A program made the translations under genes and the position numbers. The notes beneath the pieces are model-generated. The model was not told where the DNA came from and ran no database searches. It saw nothing but the letters and a program-made list of their open reading frames with translations. DNA of 64,000 nucleotides from positions 2,418,001-2,482,000 of the forward strand of contig CM065881.1 of NCBI GenBank assembly GCA_033439255.1, written 5' to 3'. The stretch comes from Hericium rajendrae. Its lineage: Eukaryota; Basidiomycota; Agaricomycetes; Russulales; Hericiaceae. Shown here one piece after another: positions 1-12,005 of this stretch; positions within the stretch are counted from its first letter, which is position 1; every line of letters begins with the position of its first letter.

Positions 1-1
1 G

Positions 2-1631
2 GCGATCGTCAAGCATGCCGCTGTCCTCGTCCTCTACAAATCACCTTTGCGCGATCAGATTGATCTTGACGAAATCCTGGAGATGGTGGAGGTGAAGAAA
101 CAAGGCTTTTGGAACAAACTCTTCAAGGGTGCTGATAAGAAGAATGTCAAGAAGAAGGGTACGTGGCCGCGTTTGTGCGAGGGGTTAATGAGGGCTTACA
201 GTGCGGTGCAGGTGTCTTTGGCGTTCCTCTTGAACTCCTTGTGGAAAGAGAGGGCGCCGACTCGTTACTCGGTGCCACACGCAGTGCCTTAAGAGTGCCC
301 AGCTTCATCGATGACGTGGTATCTTCCATGCGGCAAATGGGTTAGTGTGTTTCACCCATTCATCCACAAGTTTGAGCGCTTATAGGGACACCTCCTGTGG
401 TACAGACATGTCGGTTGAGGGCATATTCAGGAAAAACGGGAACATCCGACGTCTGAAGGACCTGACTGAGGCTCTCGATCGAGATCCGTCATCAGTGGAT
501 TTATCGCACGACAACCCTGTCCAGCTCGCAGCATTGTTGAAGAAGTTCCTGAGAGAGCTGCCTGATCCTTTGTTGACATACAAGCTTCATAAACTATTAA
601 TAGCGTCACAATGTAAGTTACTCTTAGTAGTCGTTGTCGATCACTGGCTGATATCATCACTGTCTCCTAGCCCTTCCCAGTGACGCCGACAGGAAACGCC
701 TTCTCCACATGTTGTCACTCATACTTCCCAAGAGTCACCGGGACACCATGGAGGTGCTGTTCGTGTTCTTGAAATGGGTCGCTTCGTTCGCGCACATGGA
801 CGAGCAGACAGGGAGTAAGATGGATCTTCCTAATCTGGCTACGGTCATCTGCCCGAGTATATTATACTCGCAAGGGCGTGATGCTGTACGGGATGACAGC
901 TTCGGTGCCATCCGTGTGGTGACGGTGCTGCTGGAAAACCAGGACGATTTCTATGCAGTTCCTGACGAGTTCTTACCCATCCTTCACGACCAAGAGTACT
1001 TCGCACATAGTCTTGAACTCCCAAGCAAGGAGTTCCTGAAGAAATGCGACACATATATGCGTCTCAAGGCCAGTGGGCGCGCGCCTGGGCAGGCTATGTC
1101 GCCAATTATCAATTCATCACCATTCTCGTCCAATAATGCCGATCTAGCTCATCTCGCACGTCCGAATGAGGTTCAAGAGTCACGGTACGTATCCTCCATC
1201 CTTTCTTACAACTGCCTCGATGACTCAATTAGCATCGTGTTCGCCACGCCATCAGACTTGGCCCTGGTCTATCACGCAGTCCAGAACGCCCACCCATGCC
1301 TCCCTCCGCGCTATCCGAGTCTTATATGCGCAACGGCTTCGCGTCACGCAATCAATCGCCGCAGCCTATGCTTCCACACTCGCCCGTCTCATATTCTGCT
1401 CCTGGCAGCCTTCCCACCTCGCTTTCGCAGGGCGTTGCGATGATTCAGTCACCGCAGGCGCGGCCGACCAACGGCAGTGGTGCATATCCAGACACGGATT
1501 GGGCGAATGCACAGCGGCCACCACAGATGCCATCTTCGCGGCCGGCGTCGGCGTCGTTCCGCTCTAGTGGCGAGTATCTTGTGAACCCACATCCAGCGAA
1601 CGGACACGGACCCATGGGGCAGGCTTCATGA
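2..1631 (+). CDS. RhoGAP domain protein, Sac7/Bag7 type (5' partial)
   Basis: GTPase-activating protein for a Rho-family GTPase, probably acting on Rho1 in cell-wall and actin control. The gene enters from the left edge. Visible exons by splice signals and phase are 2-158, 212-340, 406-612, 671-1184 and 1256-1631. The RhoGAP fold starts at GVFGVPLELLV. The catalytic arginine finger is in GIFRKNG (about 418-440), and the later helices include LPDPLL and MDLPNLATVICPS. The tail after about 1060 is Ser/Pro/Gln-rich and ends at TGA 1629-1631. Reading straight through the last intron gives a false end at 1443; the acceptor at 1255 restores a tail of normal composition. Family assignment is from the domain; the Sac7/Bag7 subgroup is inference. 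Confidence 0.85.
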
Positions 1632-2134
1632 TCCAACTGTATATTTACGTCTGTATGTACTGAACGCGTTCTCTTTCGTTCTCTGCTCGTCTCCTGACTC
1701 CCATCAGACTCTCTTACTTATTATTCGTGCTGTGGCTTCCTCCCTCTCGACTCGCCCCAATTGATTGCGTGCTGGCGTGACGATTTCGCCCATCTGTAGT
1801 TCTCTGTACTCTTCTTTACCCCTTTTTCTCACTTGTGAGCCATCTTTCGCTTCTCCGTCCATACAAACACTGCACTCATTACATAGTCTCACTTTTACTC
1901 ATTTAACACTATGAGCATGGACGCGAAGTTTAGCAATACTAAGGATACCCTCTCGCAAGTTTGATGCACCCGATATATAGTTTCCTTCAGTCCAAACCTT
2001 CAGCCCTCGAATTCAAGCAAATAGTTGGACTGTAGATCTGAAGCCATGTTGACTGCCTAGGCAGGGGAGAGCTGGGGGAACTCAGAGTGTCGACGTGACG
2101 TCACGCGTCATTATATGCGCGTTGTCGCGTCACG
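1632..2134. other. intergenic, RhoGAP 3' flank and next promoter
   Basis: 503 bp with no supportable gene. The left part is pyrimidine-rich 3' flank. The right end holds the CRE and MCB motifs listed separately, within 40 bp of the next start codon. Confidence 0.6.
2096..2108. promoter_or_regulatory. CRE palindrome overlapping the edge of an MCB-type ACGCGT
   Basis: The palindrome TGACGTCA lies at 2096-2103 and ACGCGT at 2103-2108, 27-39 bp before the ATG at 2135. TGACGTCA is the ATF/CREB bZIP site. ACGCGT is the MluI cell-cycle box bound by MBF in yeasts. Binding here is inference from sequence alone, and the closeness to the ATG means the sites may lie in the transcribed leader. Confidence 0.45.
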
Positions 2135-3665
2135 ATGCTTGTGTCCTTTTCTCTCGACAACAACTCGACACTCAGCGGTTCGTCGTCGTCGTCGTCGTGC
2201 TCATCGTCAACAAAATCACCTCGTTGGTATTCTGAACCAGTCATGAGTGCTAGACAAGCTTTCATTCCTTCTCGCCCTGCCTCGCGAGCTGGTCAGCTCA
2301 ACGAACTCGAAATCCAGCGCCCCTCCCCAGGACAACATCAGAGACATAACAAGGCCGATGCTAACACTTCCAGCGGCAAGGCGTATCAGCAGCCCATCAC
2401 TCGCGGTCAAGAGAACGCGCTCGTTCAACGTCCTCAGACACCGATGTCACAGCCTAACAGCGATGCGGGGCTATCGAACGACTTCAACAAACACAAACCC
2501 TTCAACATATCAGGCCTCAAGAAAAACAAACGTGACTCTACTGGCGGTGGACATCGCCCCGACCGCGAGCTGTTGGGGTCCATGCCGATGCTACCTTCAT
2601 CTCTGGATCATGGTGCTCATCAGCAGCGCATCGCCGAACCTCGTCCACGGCATTCACCTCCACTCTCTGGGCACATGGGCAACTTCAAGACTCCTTCGAT
2701 GCCCTGGATGGACGGCTCTGAGACGCATATAGTCGGTCCGGCAGACGAAAAAGACACTCTCGCCCCTAACGGCTTGCTTCCGAGTCCTGTCGCCCGGCGC
2801 GGAAGGCTGGAGAGCATCCAGGAAGCGCAAGAGCTTGAGGAGGAGCAGGACGACAGCGGCTACATATCTGCGCAGATGGCTATTGGCGATAAAGGCAATA
2901 CCGGATCAGACGCGGCTCGCCGTCTCGCAGGATTAGGATTGAAGCAGCAAGGCCCTCGACGCGTCCTGAAACGGGCTCCTGAGTGTGAAGGTGACGGGCA
3001 GGAAGAGGCATCGGTACCTCGCGCCAAGCGGGCACGTCGTGACACGTACGATGAAGACGACCCTCAAGAGATCCAGATCCTTGGCGATGGGTTCGACTTC
3101 TCACAGAACAATCCGAACTCCACCGGCCTCATGCAGACTGACAACGCCGGCCAATCGTCCGGTGGCGACTTGACTGATCTGTTCTCTCGTTTCGGCCTCG
3201 ACATCGACGAGTCACGCATAGAGGAGTACACCGAGCTCTACATGGCTGAACAGCGCCGTTGGTCGGAAGCTAGCCCCGAAGAATGGCGTGCAGGCTCTAA
3301 GGAGATAGTGAAGGACTTTAGTGATGTCCTACAGATGGCAAGTCAATCTTGTTTGCGACCTTACCATCATAAAATTTTAACAGTTCTTTGCTTGCTTGGT
3401 ACAGGCTATGGACCATTTGACGTACGTCTCGCGTCCAAGATCCCGTATCCGCTAAAATATCTTGTTTATCCCCATCAGCTCGAAAGTGGCGACCTACGAT
3501 GCACTGCACGCCACGCTAGCCGATCACCGTGCAGTTCTCGATGCTCGTGGCGAGATGAATAAGAGAGTGAGGGAGTCCCTAGTGCGCAATAGCGGGAATG
3601 TCCTGAAGGTCGTGGACCTTGAGACCTCGCGGCAGAAAGTGGAAAAGTCAGTTGGGGAATCTTGA
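2135..3665 (+). CDS. hypothetical protein, possibly ECM11-like
   Basis: A 468-residue protein from exons 2135-3337, 3405-3421 and 3479-3665. The spliced length is a multiple of three. The N-terminus is low complexity, with a poly-Ser run near residues 15-28. The middle is Ser/Pro/Gln-rich and basic, and the C-terminal 110 residues are a charged helical segment beginning near FSRFGLDIDESRI and continuing through DFSDVLQMAMDHL and VLDARGEM. That tail is loosely reminiscent of the C-terminal domain of ECM11, a yeast meiosis/replication protein, but I cannot confirm it. An alternative start is ATG 2243 (MSARQAFIPSR). Intron 1 uses a GC donor (gcaagt at 3338), required to keep the frame. A 17-nt exon follows. 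Confidence 0.6.
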
Positions 3666-4331
3666 AGCCTGAGGCCTGAGGACTTGGACATTCGGATCGT
3701 ATCATCACAAGCTCAGACTTTTCTGACCGCTATCTTTGCCCTCACTTCTGCACTAGACTCCGCTTTTCACCTCCCGTGTTCTGCTCTGCCGTCTCATGCT
3801 GTGTCTTGCGATCTTGATGGATGCCCCTTGTCGACCGCGAGTCTTCTCTGCTTTCACGGACTTTAGCTTCTGTTTTCTTCGAGCTTCTTACTTCGAGACA
3901 CTGCTCTGCTGCTTTCTCTTGAAGCTCTGCCTCCGCGATTTCAAATGTTATTGCCATTCTATGGATGCGATCATAACGAACCTAGACATGTTATTCAACA
4001 GATGGATTGCGACGACTCCATTCCAACCGAGCGATCATCTACATGTGCAGCAAGAATGTAAACTATCTCCTGGATCATAAGCACATTGGTAACAGGTAAG
4101 CCTTAAAGCTTGACCCGTCTGGTAATGTGAGGCCACGTCTATGCTCCCAGAGTTCATGCCTTCAGAGTGCCTGAGCGGAAGACAGGCTGCAGATATAATG
4201 AAGCTGGTCCTATCCCTATCTCCCTATGTTTTTGCGATCTTTGTCCTCTAATCAGTTCTCATCTTTGGCTCTACCTCTTTTTTGCCTGGAAATAACGATT
4301 TTGCAAAAATTCAATATGTCATTGGACACGC
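3666..4331. other. intergenic, no gene seen
   Basis: 666 bp between the 3' ends of a plus-strand gene and the minus-strand F-box remnant. It is pyrimidine-rich on the plus strand near 3720-3900. Short reading frames lack codon structure or family motifs. Confidence 0.5.
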
Positions 4332-6229
4332 TTAGCCCCTTTCGTCCCATTCAACCTGCGGCACAATTCTCTTCAGCTGTGTGACGAAGCCTCCATCCTC
4401 GGTAACCCATGCAACCCATGGCTTCTTAATAATGTATACTGTCTGAATGGCCCTGACCATTTGACGCACACCCATCTGCTCCAAGAATGCCGCGCGAAAC
4501 GAGGCTTCTGCCTCCTCGTCCAACGCGTCGATCACGAATCCTGACAGAGAAAGGCAGCGCAAATTCTAGAGGAACAAAGCACTGCCTTCCCCGTCGACGT
4601 ACATGGTCAGGGCCTTGCAGAATGCGAAAGCCTGGGACGAATTGCCGCCGAATCGGACTTCCTCGACTGCCTTGCACTGCCCCAGGGCATTGACCCACTC
4701 CTGGGGTGACTTGTTTCGCGTGCGACACCTGTAATCGAGACGGCGGATAGAATTTGTCCGGGAACTCCTACATAGGGCGGCTATGACATCCCATGGCGAG
4801 TTGTTTGGGTCCTGTGGACAGGGAAGTTCGATATTATATGCGGGATTGGTACTATCTTTCCGTGGAATATGGAACATAAAATTAGAGTCGTCTTCTACCA
4901 GCGTTAGCAATTGCAAAGGGGCCTGCACTCTGTCCAAATGCACTCGGAACAAGGTAACGAGCTCCATAGCTGATTCTGGCCCTGCGTCTTCGCTGCAATC
5001 CAAGTTTAGGCTACAAGATGGAGGGATGCTGATGCATTTGATAAGATCAGAACATCGAGTTGTTGTGTCTGCCAGCTCTAACGTCTTCAAACATGGCAAA
5101 TCCACAACGCCGGTGACAGTGCTGTTTACTGGATCTTTGGATCTAGGAGGCAGACAATTGCTTAGATGTAATGTTTCGAGGGCCGGCATTCTACGAAGCG
5201 CGTCCAGCAACCGGTGGAATGACGACATAGCAGATGCGTCGACACTTGGATTTGGCACAGACTGTCCGTCGACATCATGGAGATCGAGGCGGACCTGAAG
5301 ATGTGTCAAGTCGCAGAATCGGAGCGGACCAAGGAATGCAGACATTGGACAAATCAACGGAGCGAAGCATAGGTGTGTGATCCTGGAATGTATGTTCAGA
5401 CAGTAGCCAGACATCTGCGCCGTTAGATAAAAGGAAGTCTTGCAAAATGTTGGCCGGAGACGCCAGCATCAGCTGTAAGGTAGGCACCAAGGCGGCTGTG
5501 ACTAGTGCGAAGATATGGATGTGACGTGTGCGGGAAACATGTATCTTCGCCGTGAGTAGCTATGTTGTGATTGTTGAGCCTGATCTTGAGAGGAGCCGAT
5601 TTCCCTCGTGCAAGGATCACCGGCAGCCAGGCCTTGCTTAGGCCGGGCTCGATCATTGTCCAGAGGTGAGGATAGTGCAGGCCCGTTTGGCGCCAGTATT
5701 TGCATACGTGAGTGACCTGCATCCAACCAAGACGTGCGCCCTGAGCCACGTAAGACCTCGTCCTTGGCGGGTCCATGTCTGCATAAAACAGAAAAAAGCG
5801 GGCGAGGACCTCTGAGGGGAGCCGACAGACCGGAACTAGGGCGTTATGCTGGGTGTGCAGCGCACATATAGCCAGATGCACGGCCGCCAATTCATCTTCT
5901 ATCATCTGACGAGCGCGCGCAGCGCCATTGGGTTTGTCCAGGGAAGGCGTGTTCTGAATATGAGCAAGCCTGAGTTGAACACATCCCAACCAAAACTCCT
6001 GTGGGCTGAGTACAACGGCGTCAGACCGCGAAGGGCAGTGATAACCACATACTTCGACATTGAATGGCTTTGCATGTTTGATATCTTCAGATCGAATGCT
6101 ATATGCTCCAAATAAATCCGAACACGAGATTGGTAGACTAAGTAATGACCGGTATCTGATGCACAGCTTCAATTGCAACGAGGGGGAGAGTTGTGAAGCC
6201 AAGATGAGTGTCCTCGCGTCTGGATGCAC
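4332..6229 (-). pseudogene. F-box protein gene, broken by two frameshifts and a stop
   Basis: F-box proteins recruit substrates to SCF ubiquitin ligases; this Agaricomycete type has an N-terminal F-box and a leucine-rich tail. The F-box is seen as CRLPSEVLARFFLFYAD, followed by VCKYWRQTGLHYPHLW. Homologous text continues in three frames: to KIRLNNHNIATHGE (about 5545), then in the next frame from IHVSRTRHIHIFALVTAA to VDLSNVCIPWSAPIL (about 5310), then in the third from DLTHLQVRLDL to 4569. There an in-frame TAG (4566-4568) interrupts the junction before NLRCLSLSGFVIDA, which runs on to the stop at 4332. No GT-AG intron bridges these points. The true start is unclear; sequence upstream of about 5920 does not look conserved. 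Either a decayed gene or assembly errors. Confidence 0.7.
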
Positions 6230-7104
6230 GATGGCAGAATCTTACGAGATCAAATTATCAGGGGACATCGAGGCATGCATACCTGCTATTACGAAATCCT
6301 ACCTCTGCCAAGAATTGTGCGCGGCCTTGAGGAAGAGAAACAGGACTGGGGGAGAAGGAAAAAAGTAACAATCGCCGTCTCCGGGACTGGTGACCGTCAT
6401 GACGGACAAGTCGGGTATGGTGTACGAGAGTGCGAGTGTTCAAGCGCTCACTCGTGCTGATCAGACGCTTATTATAATAAAATCGTCTCATCTGCGACTG
6501 CCAGTGCGATATTCCGAAAAAAAAAAAAGGCAGGACACGCGGTGCTTGATCTCTAAACACTGCGTATAGAACGAACAGCCTGCAGCGCATCTATCGCGCC
6601 TTGACACTCGGCTGGATCTTCATGAAGATTACATGACCGGTTGTCTCGGGAGCATCTGTCTAGGTCTGTCTGCGCTCGAGATTGAACGACAAAACCAAGA
6701 TAATACAACCCGATGACAAGTTCGAGCTGCAACCGAACCAGCCAACAAATGACGAATATGCTCTTCAAGCTTCTCACCCATCGGCGTAAGCCTCTATCCG
6801 AGTGACACATCGCCAAGCAGAAAGGCAGAGAGCGACACCACCATCTGTCAAATAAACAAGAGGACGCAGTGTCAATCAGACGGATCGCCCGGAATGCGCG
6901 GGTCATTCCATCTTCCCGAAGCAATATACCTTCGTCAAGGAACTGGGCACCCAGAGAGAAGGGGGCAGCTGTCACCCAATGAGTTTCACACACTGACGAT
7001 CTGTCTTCAGAGGCATGGCATGCATACAAGTGGCATGGTGCATAGTATTTTGGGAAACAACAGCATCGAGATCGTAAGTGAGAAAAACAATAAAAACCAT
7101 GCGT
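6230..7104. other. intergenic, no gene seen
   Basis: 875 bp between the F-box remnant and the RPS15 stop. A 158-residue minus-strand frame at 6553-7029 has no recognisable domain and an uneven Cys/Arg-rich composition, and I do not support it as a gene. There is a 12-base A run near 6519-6530. Confidence 0.45.
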
Positions 7105-8110
7105 TTACTTGAGAGGGATGCTGCACACCAAGCAATCGTAAGCGCCTTGAAAATTCATGAAAAGAAAGAAGCACGTACAAACGAGATGCTGGATGACGGG
7201 CACGCAAGAACAGCCTGGTCAAATGGGATAGCGCGAATGACAAGATATGGTAACTTACAGTGGGTGGCACCGATCTGCATCGATCGAGGCACGAATCAGA
7301 AAGGGGCGCAGACGAGAAGAATGGAATCGACATACACCAGGGCGACCGTGCTTGACGGGCCGGTATGAAACGGAGAATTCTCCAAGGTAGTGGCCGACCA
7401 TCTCGGGCTTGATCTCAACGGAGTTGAAGACCTACGAGCGGCGGAAATATATCCATATCCATAGGACAATTCAGGAATGAAGAGGTGAGACAGCGCATGT
7501 AAAAATGCCGATCAGCACGAAACTCGGCAAAGCAGGAATGGAGACGGATAACATGAAATTCATCCACTGCGGAAATGGGCGCGGAGGGGTAGGACGCACC
7601 TTTCCATTGTAGATGCCAACGACGGAGCCGATCATCTCGGGGACGACAATCATGTCACGGAGGTGGGTCTTCACGACGGCGGGCTTCTCATTCGGGAGCG
7701 CCTCCTTCTTGGCCTTGCGCAGCTTCTTGATCAGACCCATGGGGCGGCGCTTGAGACCGCGCTGGAACCGACGGCGGGCGCGTGCGTGGACGATCTAAGT
7801 GTAACCGACCCCTCAGCAAATGCAATTTACGCTAAGGCGCTTGGATATGCATACCTCGAGGAACTTAAAAATCCTACGATCAGAATCTAGTGCATATGCA
7901 AAACGGATTACCACGCACCTCCTCGTTACCCATGTCAAGGAGCTTGTCGAGCTCAACACCCCGGTAAGAGAACGTGCGGAACGTTCTCTTCTTCTTCAGG
8001 TCGGCAGCAACTTGCGGGTCGGTCACGGATGAATCAGCCTAGCCAATGACGCCCAATCAGTCTCCGCTACCCAATGCGCATCGGACGCCGCCAGTAGCAG
8101 CACTCACCAT
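7105..8110 (-). CDS. rps15: 40S ribosomal protein uS19 (S15)
   Basis: Small-subunit ribosomal protein uS19, placed at the head of the 40S subunit. It is a 154-residue protein assembled from eight segments: 8108-8110 (ATG only), 7919-8038, 7855-7863, 7600-7794, 7336-7431, 7259-7274, 7179-7188 and 7105-7120. They sum to 465 nt with no stop. Family signatures are [64 protein letters not shown] and the terminal THSSRFIPLK. Three internal exons of 9, 16 and 10 nt are needed to recover invariant residues. Every intron has GT-AG ends. It is divergently paired with the P2 gene. Confidence 0.95.
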
Positions 8111-8527
8111 CGTGGATTTTAGTCTTGAGGCGGTCTAGTGGACTCGTCGGTATGGCGGAGGACTTTGCACTTGCGGTGGCTGAGAGAGTTCAGGCGGAGT
8201 GGCAATCGCCGGATGCGGAAGGTGTGGCGCGAACCTTAAGTTTGGGACCTGTACAGCCAGTGCGCCACCGATGGGACTGTGACGCGCGGCATCTGCTAGG
8301 TCATCCATCCATTCACGTCTTCGGATAGAATCCACAGGTCTTCCCTCGCGGATTAAATGTGCGTATTTGTTGCTCTGCGGTGAATTTATGGCCGTGCTGA
8401 CCGCGTTCTTCGCAAACAGTGATTTGTGGCTACCCACTCTCCTAACTTTCCACCAACAATTTAAAAGTACGCCTGCCCCGCGCGGACTCGCGTCTCGGAG
8501 AATCTAACTCTCGCGCTGCCTGCACAG
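8111..8527. promoter_or_regulatory. divergent promoter of RPS15 and P2
   Basis: 417 bp between the two start codons of ribosomal protein genes read outward. A pyrimidine-rich stretch (about 8428-8460, acccactctcctaactttcc) and a GC-rich block precede the P2 ATG. The P2 ATG directly follows tgcacag, so a 5'-UTR intron acceptor is possible. Coordinated expression is inference from gene function and spacing. Confidence 0.6.
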
Positions 8528-8982
8528 ATGCGTCATATCGCTGCGTACCTCCTGCTCCAGATCGGCGGCAATGCGTCGCCGTCTGCCAAGGACGTCAAGA
8601 AGGTCCTTGATGCCGTTGGCATCGAGGCCGATGAGGAGCGCCTCGAGAAGCTCATCTCCGAGCTCGAGGGCAAGAACATCGCCGAGCTGATCGCTGAGGG
8701 CAACAGCAAGCTTGCTTCTGTGCGTCTCTCGCTCTTCTCCACACGGGCGAGGAAATACTTATCTTGATCTATGTACAGGTTCCCTCCGGCGGTGCTGCTG
8801 CTGCACCCGCCGCCGGTGGCGCCGCCCCCGCCGCGGCTGCTGCCGAGGAGAAGAAGGAAGAGAAGGAGGAAGAGAAGGTCAGTCTTCCCTCCTGTGCCTT
8901 GTATTTCTCGCCCGTTGCTGATGGCATTTGCGACGCACAGGAGGAGTCCGATGACGACATGGGCTTCGGTCTCTTCGACTAA
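8528..8982 (+). CDS. 60S acidic ribosomal protein P2
   Basis: Stalk protein P2 of the large ribosomal subunit, which dimerises with P1 and recruits elongation factors. Exons are 8528-8719, 8779-8877 and 8941-8982, giving 110 residues. The N-terminal dimerisation helices ([31 protein letters not shown]) are followed by an Ala/Gly hinge and an acidic Glu/Lys run. It ends with the invariant P-protein tail [12 protein letters not shown]. Length and tail match the eukaryotic P2 family. The start MRHIAAYLL is the P2 rather than the P1 form. Confidence 0.95.
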
Positions 8983-11900
8983 ACGTCTGGTCGTTTCTGT
9001 AGTCATGTATCGCATAGGCATTCATGCTGCACGCAAAATGTATTTTTTGCACGTTTGAACACTGCATTCTGTATCGCGACTGAGCTTCGCGTGTGCACGG
9101 CTTGCGTAGTGCCTACGATTCCGGTCACTATGCCACCATTCGTGCATTCTATACTGGAACCGTATCGCAGCGAGAGCTTAGGCTGAGGACCTCCCAGCAC
9201 TCGCGAATCGACCATCTGCAGGTCAGCGGAACGAGCCTCGGGGCCTTCTAACTTTAAACTTAGTGGTCAGACCCTCAGTGTCGTAGGCCGCGCAAAAGGC
9301 GCCATTCAGCCGGTATACGTGCGAAATGCCGTCGGCGGGTCAAGCTTGTCGCAGACTTCGAAGTTGCAAGGAGAGTCTGGTGCGCTCTGGAAGGCCGAAC
9401 AGGGACGGTATTCCAGGGTATTCTAAGCCTACACATTCGCGACTGCGGTGCGGGGGCGGCATGATGCATGACGCGGGGCCGCAGCATCACAGGTCCGAAG
9501 CATGTATGACGACGACGCTATTTCACGGGTCAGACTTCCTGTCAGCTTCAATGTTGTCGCCGCGGCAAGGAAAGCCGATGCATGAAACGAGATATCGATG
9601 CACGGAGGCCCGGGCGGGTTTGCTTTGAGCTTCGTATGCTGCATGACGCGGGGCTGCTCCGAGTGATATTCAAGACCCGGAGGACCCATGATGATGTTCA
9701 TCAGTCAAATGAGACCTGACACAAAGGGCGGTTGTTAGAAGTTCAAGTGCACGAGTAAACCAGTAAACGAGTACACGATGTCCAACACGGTCATGAACCT
9801 ACTTTTTATGGCATCACTCACAGCACAGCCAACGAAACCTGAATTGATATGGCAGCTCAAATGTTCAACATTTACCTCAGCCTGAACCCGACAATGATCT
9901 GAACGCAAAATACTTATATACGTATCCCCAACTTAAAAGACATCATCATAATGACGACGTCGAGCCGGATAGATGTTGCCAACCAGCAATGTCGATCTGC
10001 GGCTTCGTAACATCGATGTTATTGAAAAAAGGCCGCCGCAAAGCCAGGCGAGAATGAGAAAATCTAGGATGTGGCTTGGAAGGATTTCATACTAGGTGCA
10101 GGGAACCGCCAGCTCCGGTCCGCCGTCCAGTACTCAATGAACACGAGTTTGCGCGTGCGCCACGCCGTACAGCATGTTCAACCAAGCGGAGCGAAGAATG
10201 CGTTCGAGAGGGTCTAGAAAGTGCACGGTTCAGAAGATGCGCGGCCGCTGCCCGCCGCGCCGCAAAGCCACGCGAGTAAGGATAACCATTCCCGCTCGAC
10301 AGAAATGGAAGCGGGAGATGGAGGCGCAACTGAGCATGTCCGCCGCTCACATCGCGACGATCGAAACATGATCGGGGGCGACATTGCCATAGTCACGACG
10401 TCGCAGATCGCGTCGCGCTGCCCGATCGCCCCGATGCCTAGAATGTCTGTTGTCGAGATACTTATAAGTACCTGGGGCGTGGCAAATGGAGGATCGTTCG
10501 TGCCGTGCTATGCTGCACACGCAGTTAGACATGTGCAGCCTGGTGAGACCCATGTGCTAGACGGCGCTACTTAGCAAGCAGAAGCAGGCTGCTGACTGGT
10601 GGACTCACGACGGGGATCGGAAACCCGGCGGGGTCGCGGCGGCGCGAAGCGTCGGCATGTGCAGTTCAGACTCGGATGCACGGAAGCGTGATGTCGACAG
10701 TCGAGGTTGGCACTGGATTTTGAGCGAGCTTCATCCAGGCCTCCGAGGTGCAGCCGCCACCGCCAGCGAGCATAAGACCTACTCATGTGCATACAAGTTG
10801 GAAAGTAAACCAGGAGCCCGCCGCCGTCGGTCGGCGTTGATCACAGCTGTGTATAAGTCCGAGGCGCAATCGCGCAGGAAAATCTGGTCTTGCCACGCGA
10901 GCGACGATCTCGCAAAGCGGGCAGGGCAAGGCATCGACGATCCTCGGAGCGGGCTATGCTGCGTGTCGCGAGGCGCTCGGAGCGAGTTCCCGTTTCCAAA
11001 GTCCAGGTCGGACGCAGAGCCTGGGCCTGCGACGTTTATGGGCTTAAGTCCGAGGGGAGCAGTCAATGGGCATGGCGCACGGCAGCGGCTCGGGGGTAAT
11101 TGCTTGTGCATCTTGGAAGGCGGAAGAGCAGAATAGAACTGAGAAGCGGACGGCGCAAGCGACATTCGATCGTGGGGGTGGGGTGGGATGAGAAAGGAAT
11201 TGGGGAACCCAGAGAGTCTGGATATGAAGCTGCAAGGTGTGAAAGAGAACGTGCGATGAGAGCTTGATCGACGTCAGGAAAGCTTGTTTGAATGGAGTTA
11301 TGCACAGTTGAAACGAGGTGTACTCGAAACAAGGCGGTGCTGAATTTGAAGTAGAAATAACGTAGACTTTGTTTGAAGACGTTACGAAATGCTGCTGAAC
11401 GCAGGGTTCATATATAGGGCGTTGCCTGCCGTTGTTGTGGACACAGCTGAGGACGACGTCATGACATTCTGTTCATGGCAATCGGACATCTGGCCGTGCA
11501 CGGGGTGCCGGCAGTGGACCGGCGGCAAAGGAGAACCGTCGGCGGGTCCATTTTTAGCGTGATGGATGAAGCCGGCGGATGCGGACAAGGCACGGTGCGG
11601 CTTATGTCTGCGTCCACTGCGGCGGCCGCGTGCGCGGACCCCAAGATCTGTATCGCGATTACCCCGGCGGAGGACCACTGAGTCGGCTGCTGTTATCGGC
11701 GACCTGGGAGTTTGGAAGGACGCATGCGATGTGGACGGTGAGAACATGGGCCGTGAGGTCAGGGAAAAGGAAAACGGAGGACGGAGAGGAGCGAGCGAGA
11801 CGCGCGGAAGCAGACACGGCAATTCAGATGTCTTGGCTGCATTCAACCCGACTCCCTAACCGAACCCCAATTTCAAATCAAATATACTCCTCCATTTCTT

Positions 11901-12005
11901 CTCCATTCATATCCCCCCGCTCCTACCGACCTTCCGCTGCTACCACTATCTCCCCTCCCCCGCAGTACTCGTGCCCTGCTCCATTCAACCTTGTCGCGTA
12001 CACAC
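8983..12005. other. 3-kb gene-free stretch
   Basis: Longest gene-free interval in the window. I found no domain, no phased exon chain, no tRNA and no long terminal repeat. A 15-base string beginning tgcatgacgcgg recurs at about 9466 and 9643. Many short open frames on both strands reflect high GC, not coding. The last part (11.85-12.0 kb) is pyrimidine-rich leader for the next gene. Confidence 0.5.

Noticed and set aside
709-1443. RhoGAP reading frame continuing to a stop at 1443
   Set aside because: It runs through the last intron because that intron plus the alternative acceptor keeps the frame; the acceptor at 1255 gives a tail of normal Ser/Pro composition.
6553-7029. 158-codon minus-strand frame
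   Set aside because: No domain, no flanking splice structure, Cys/Arg-rich composition.
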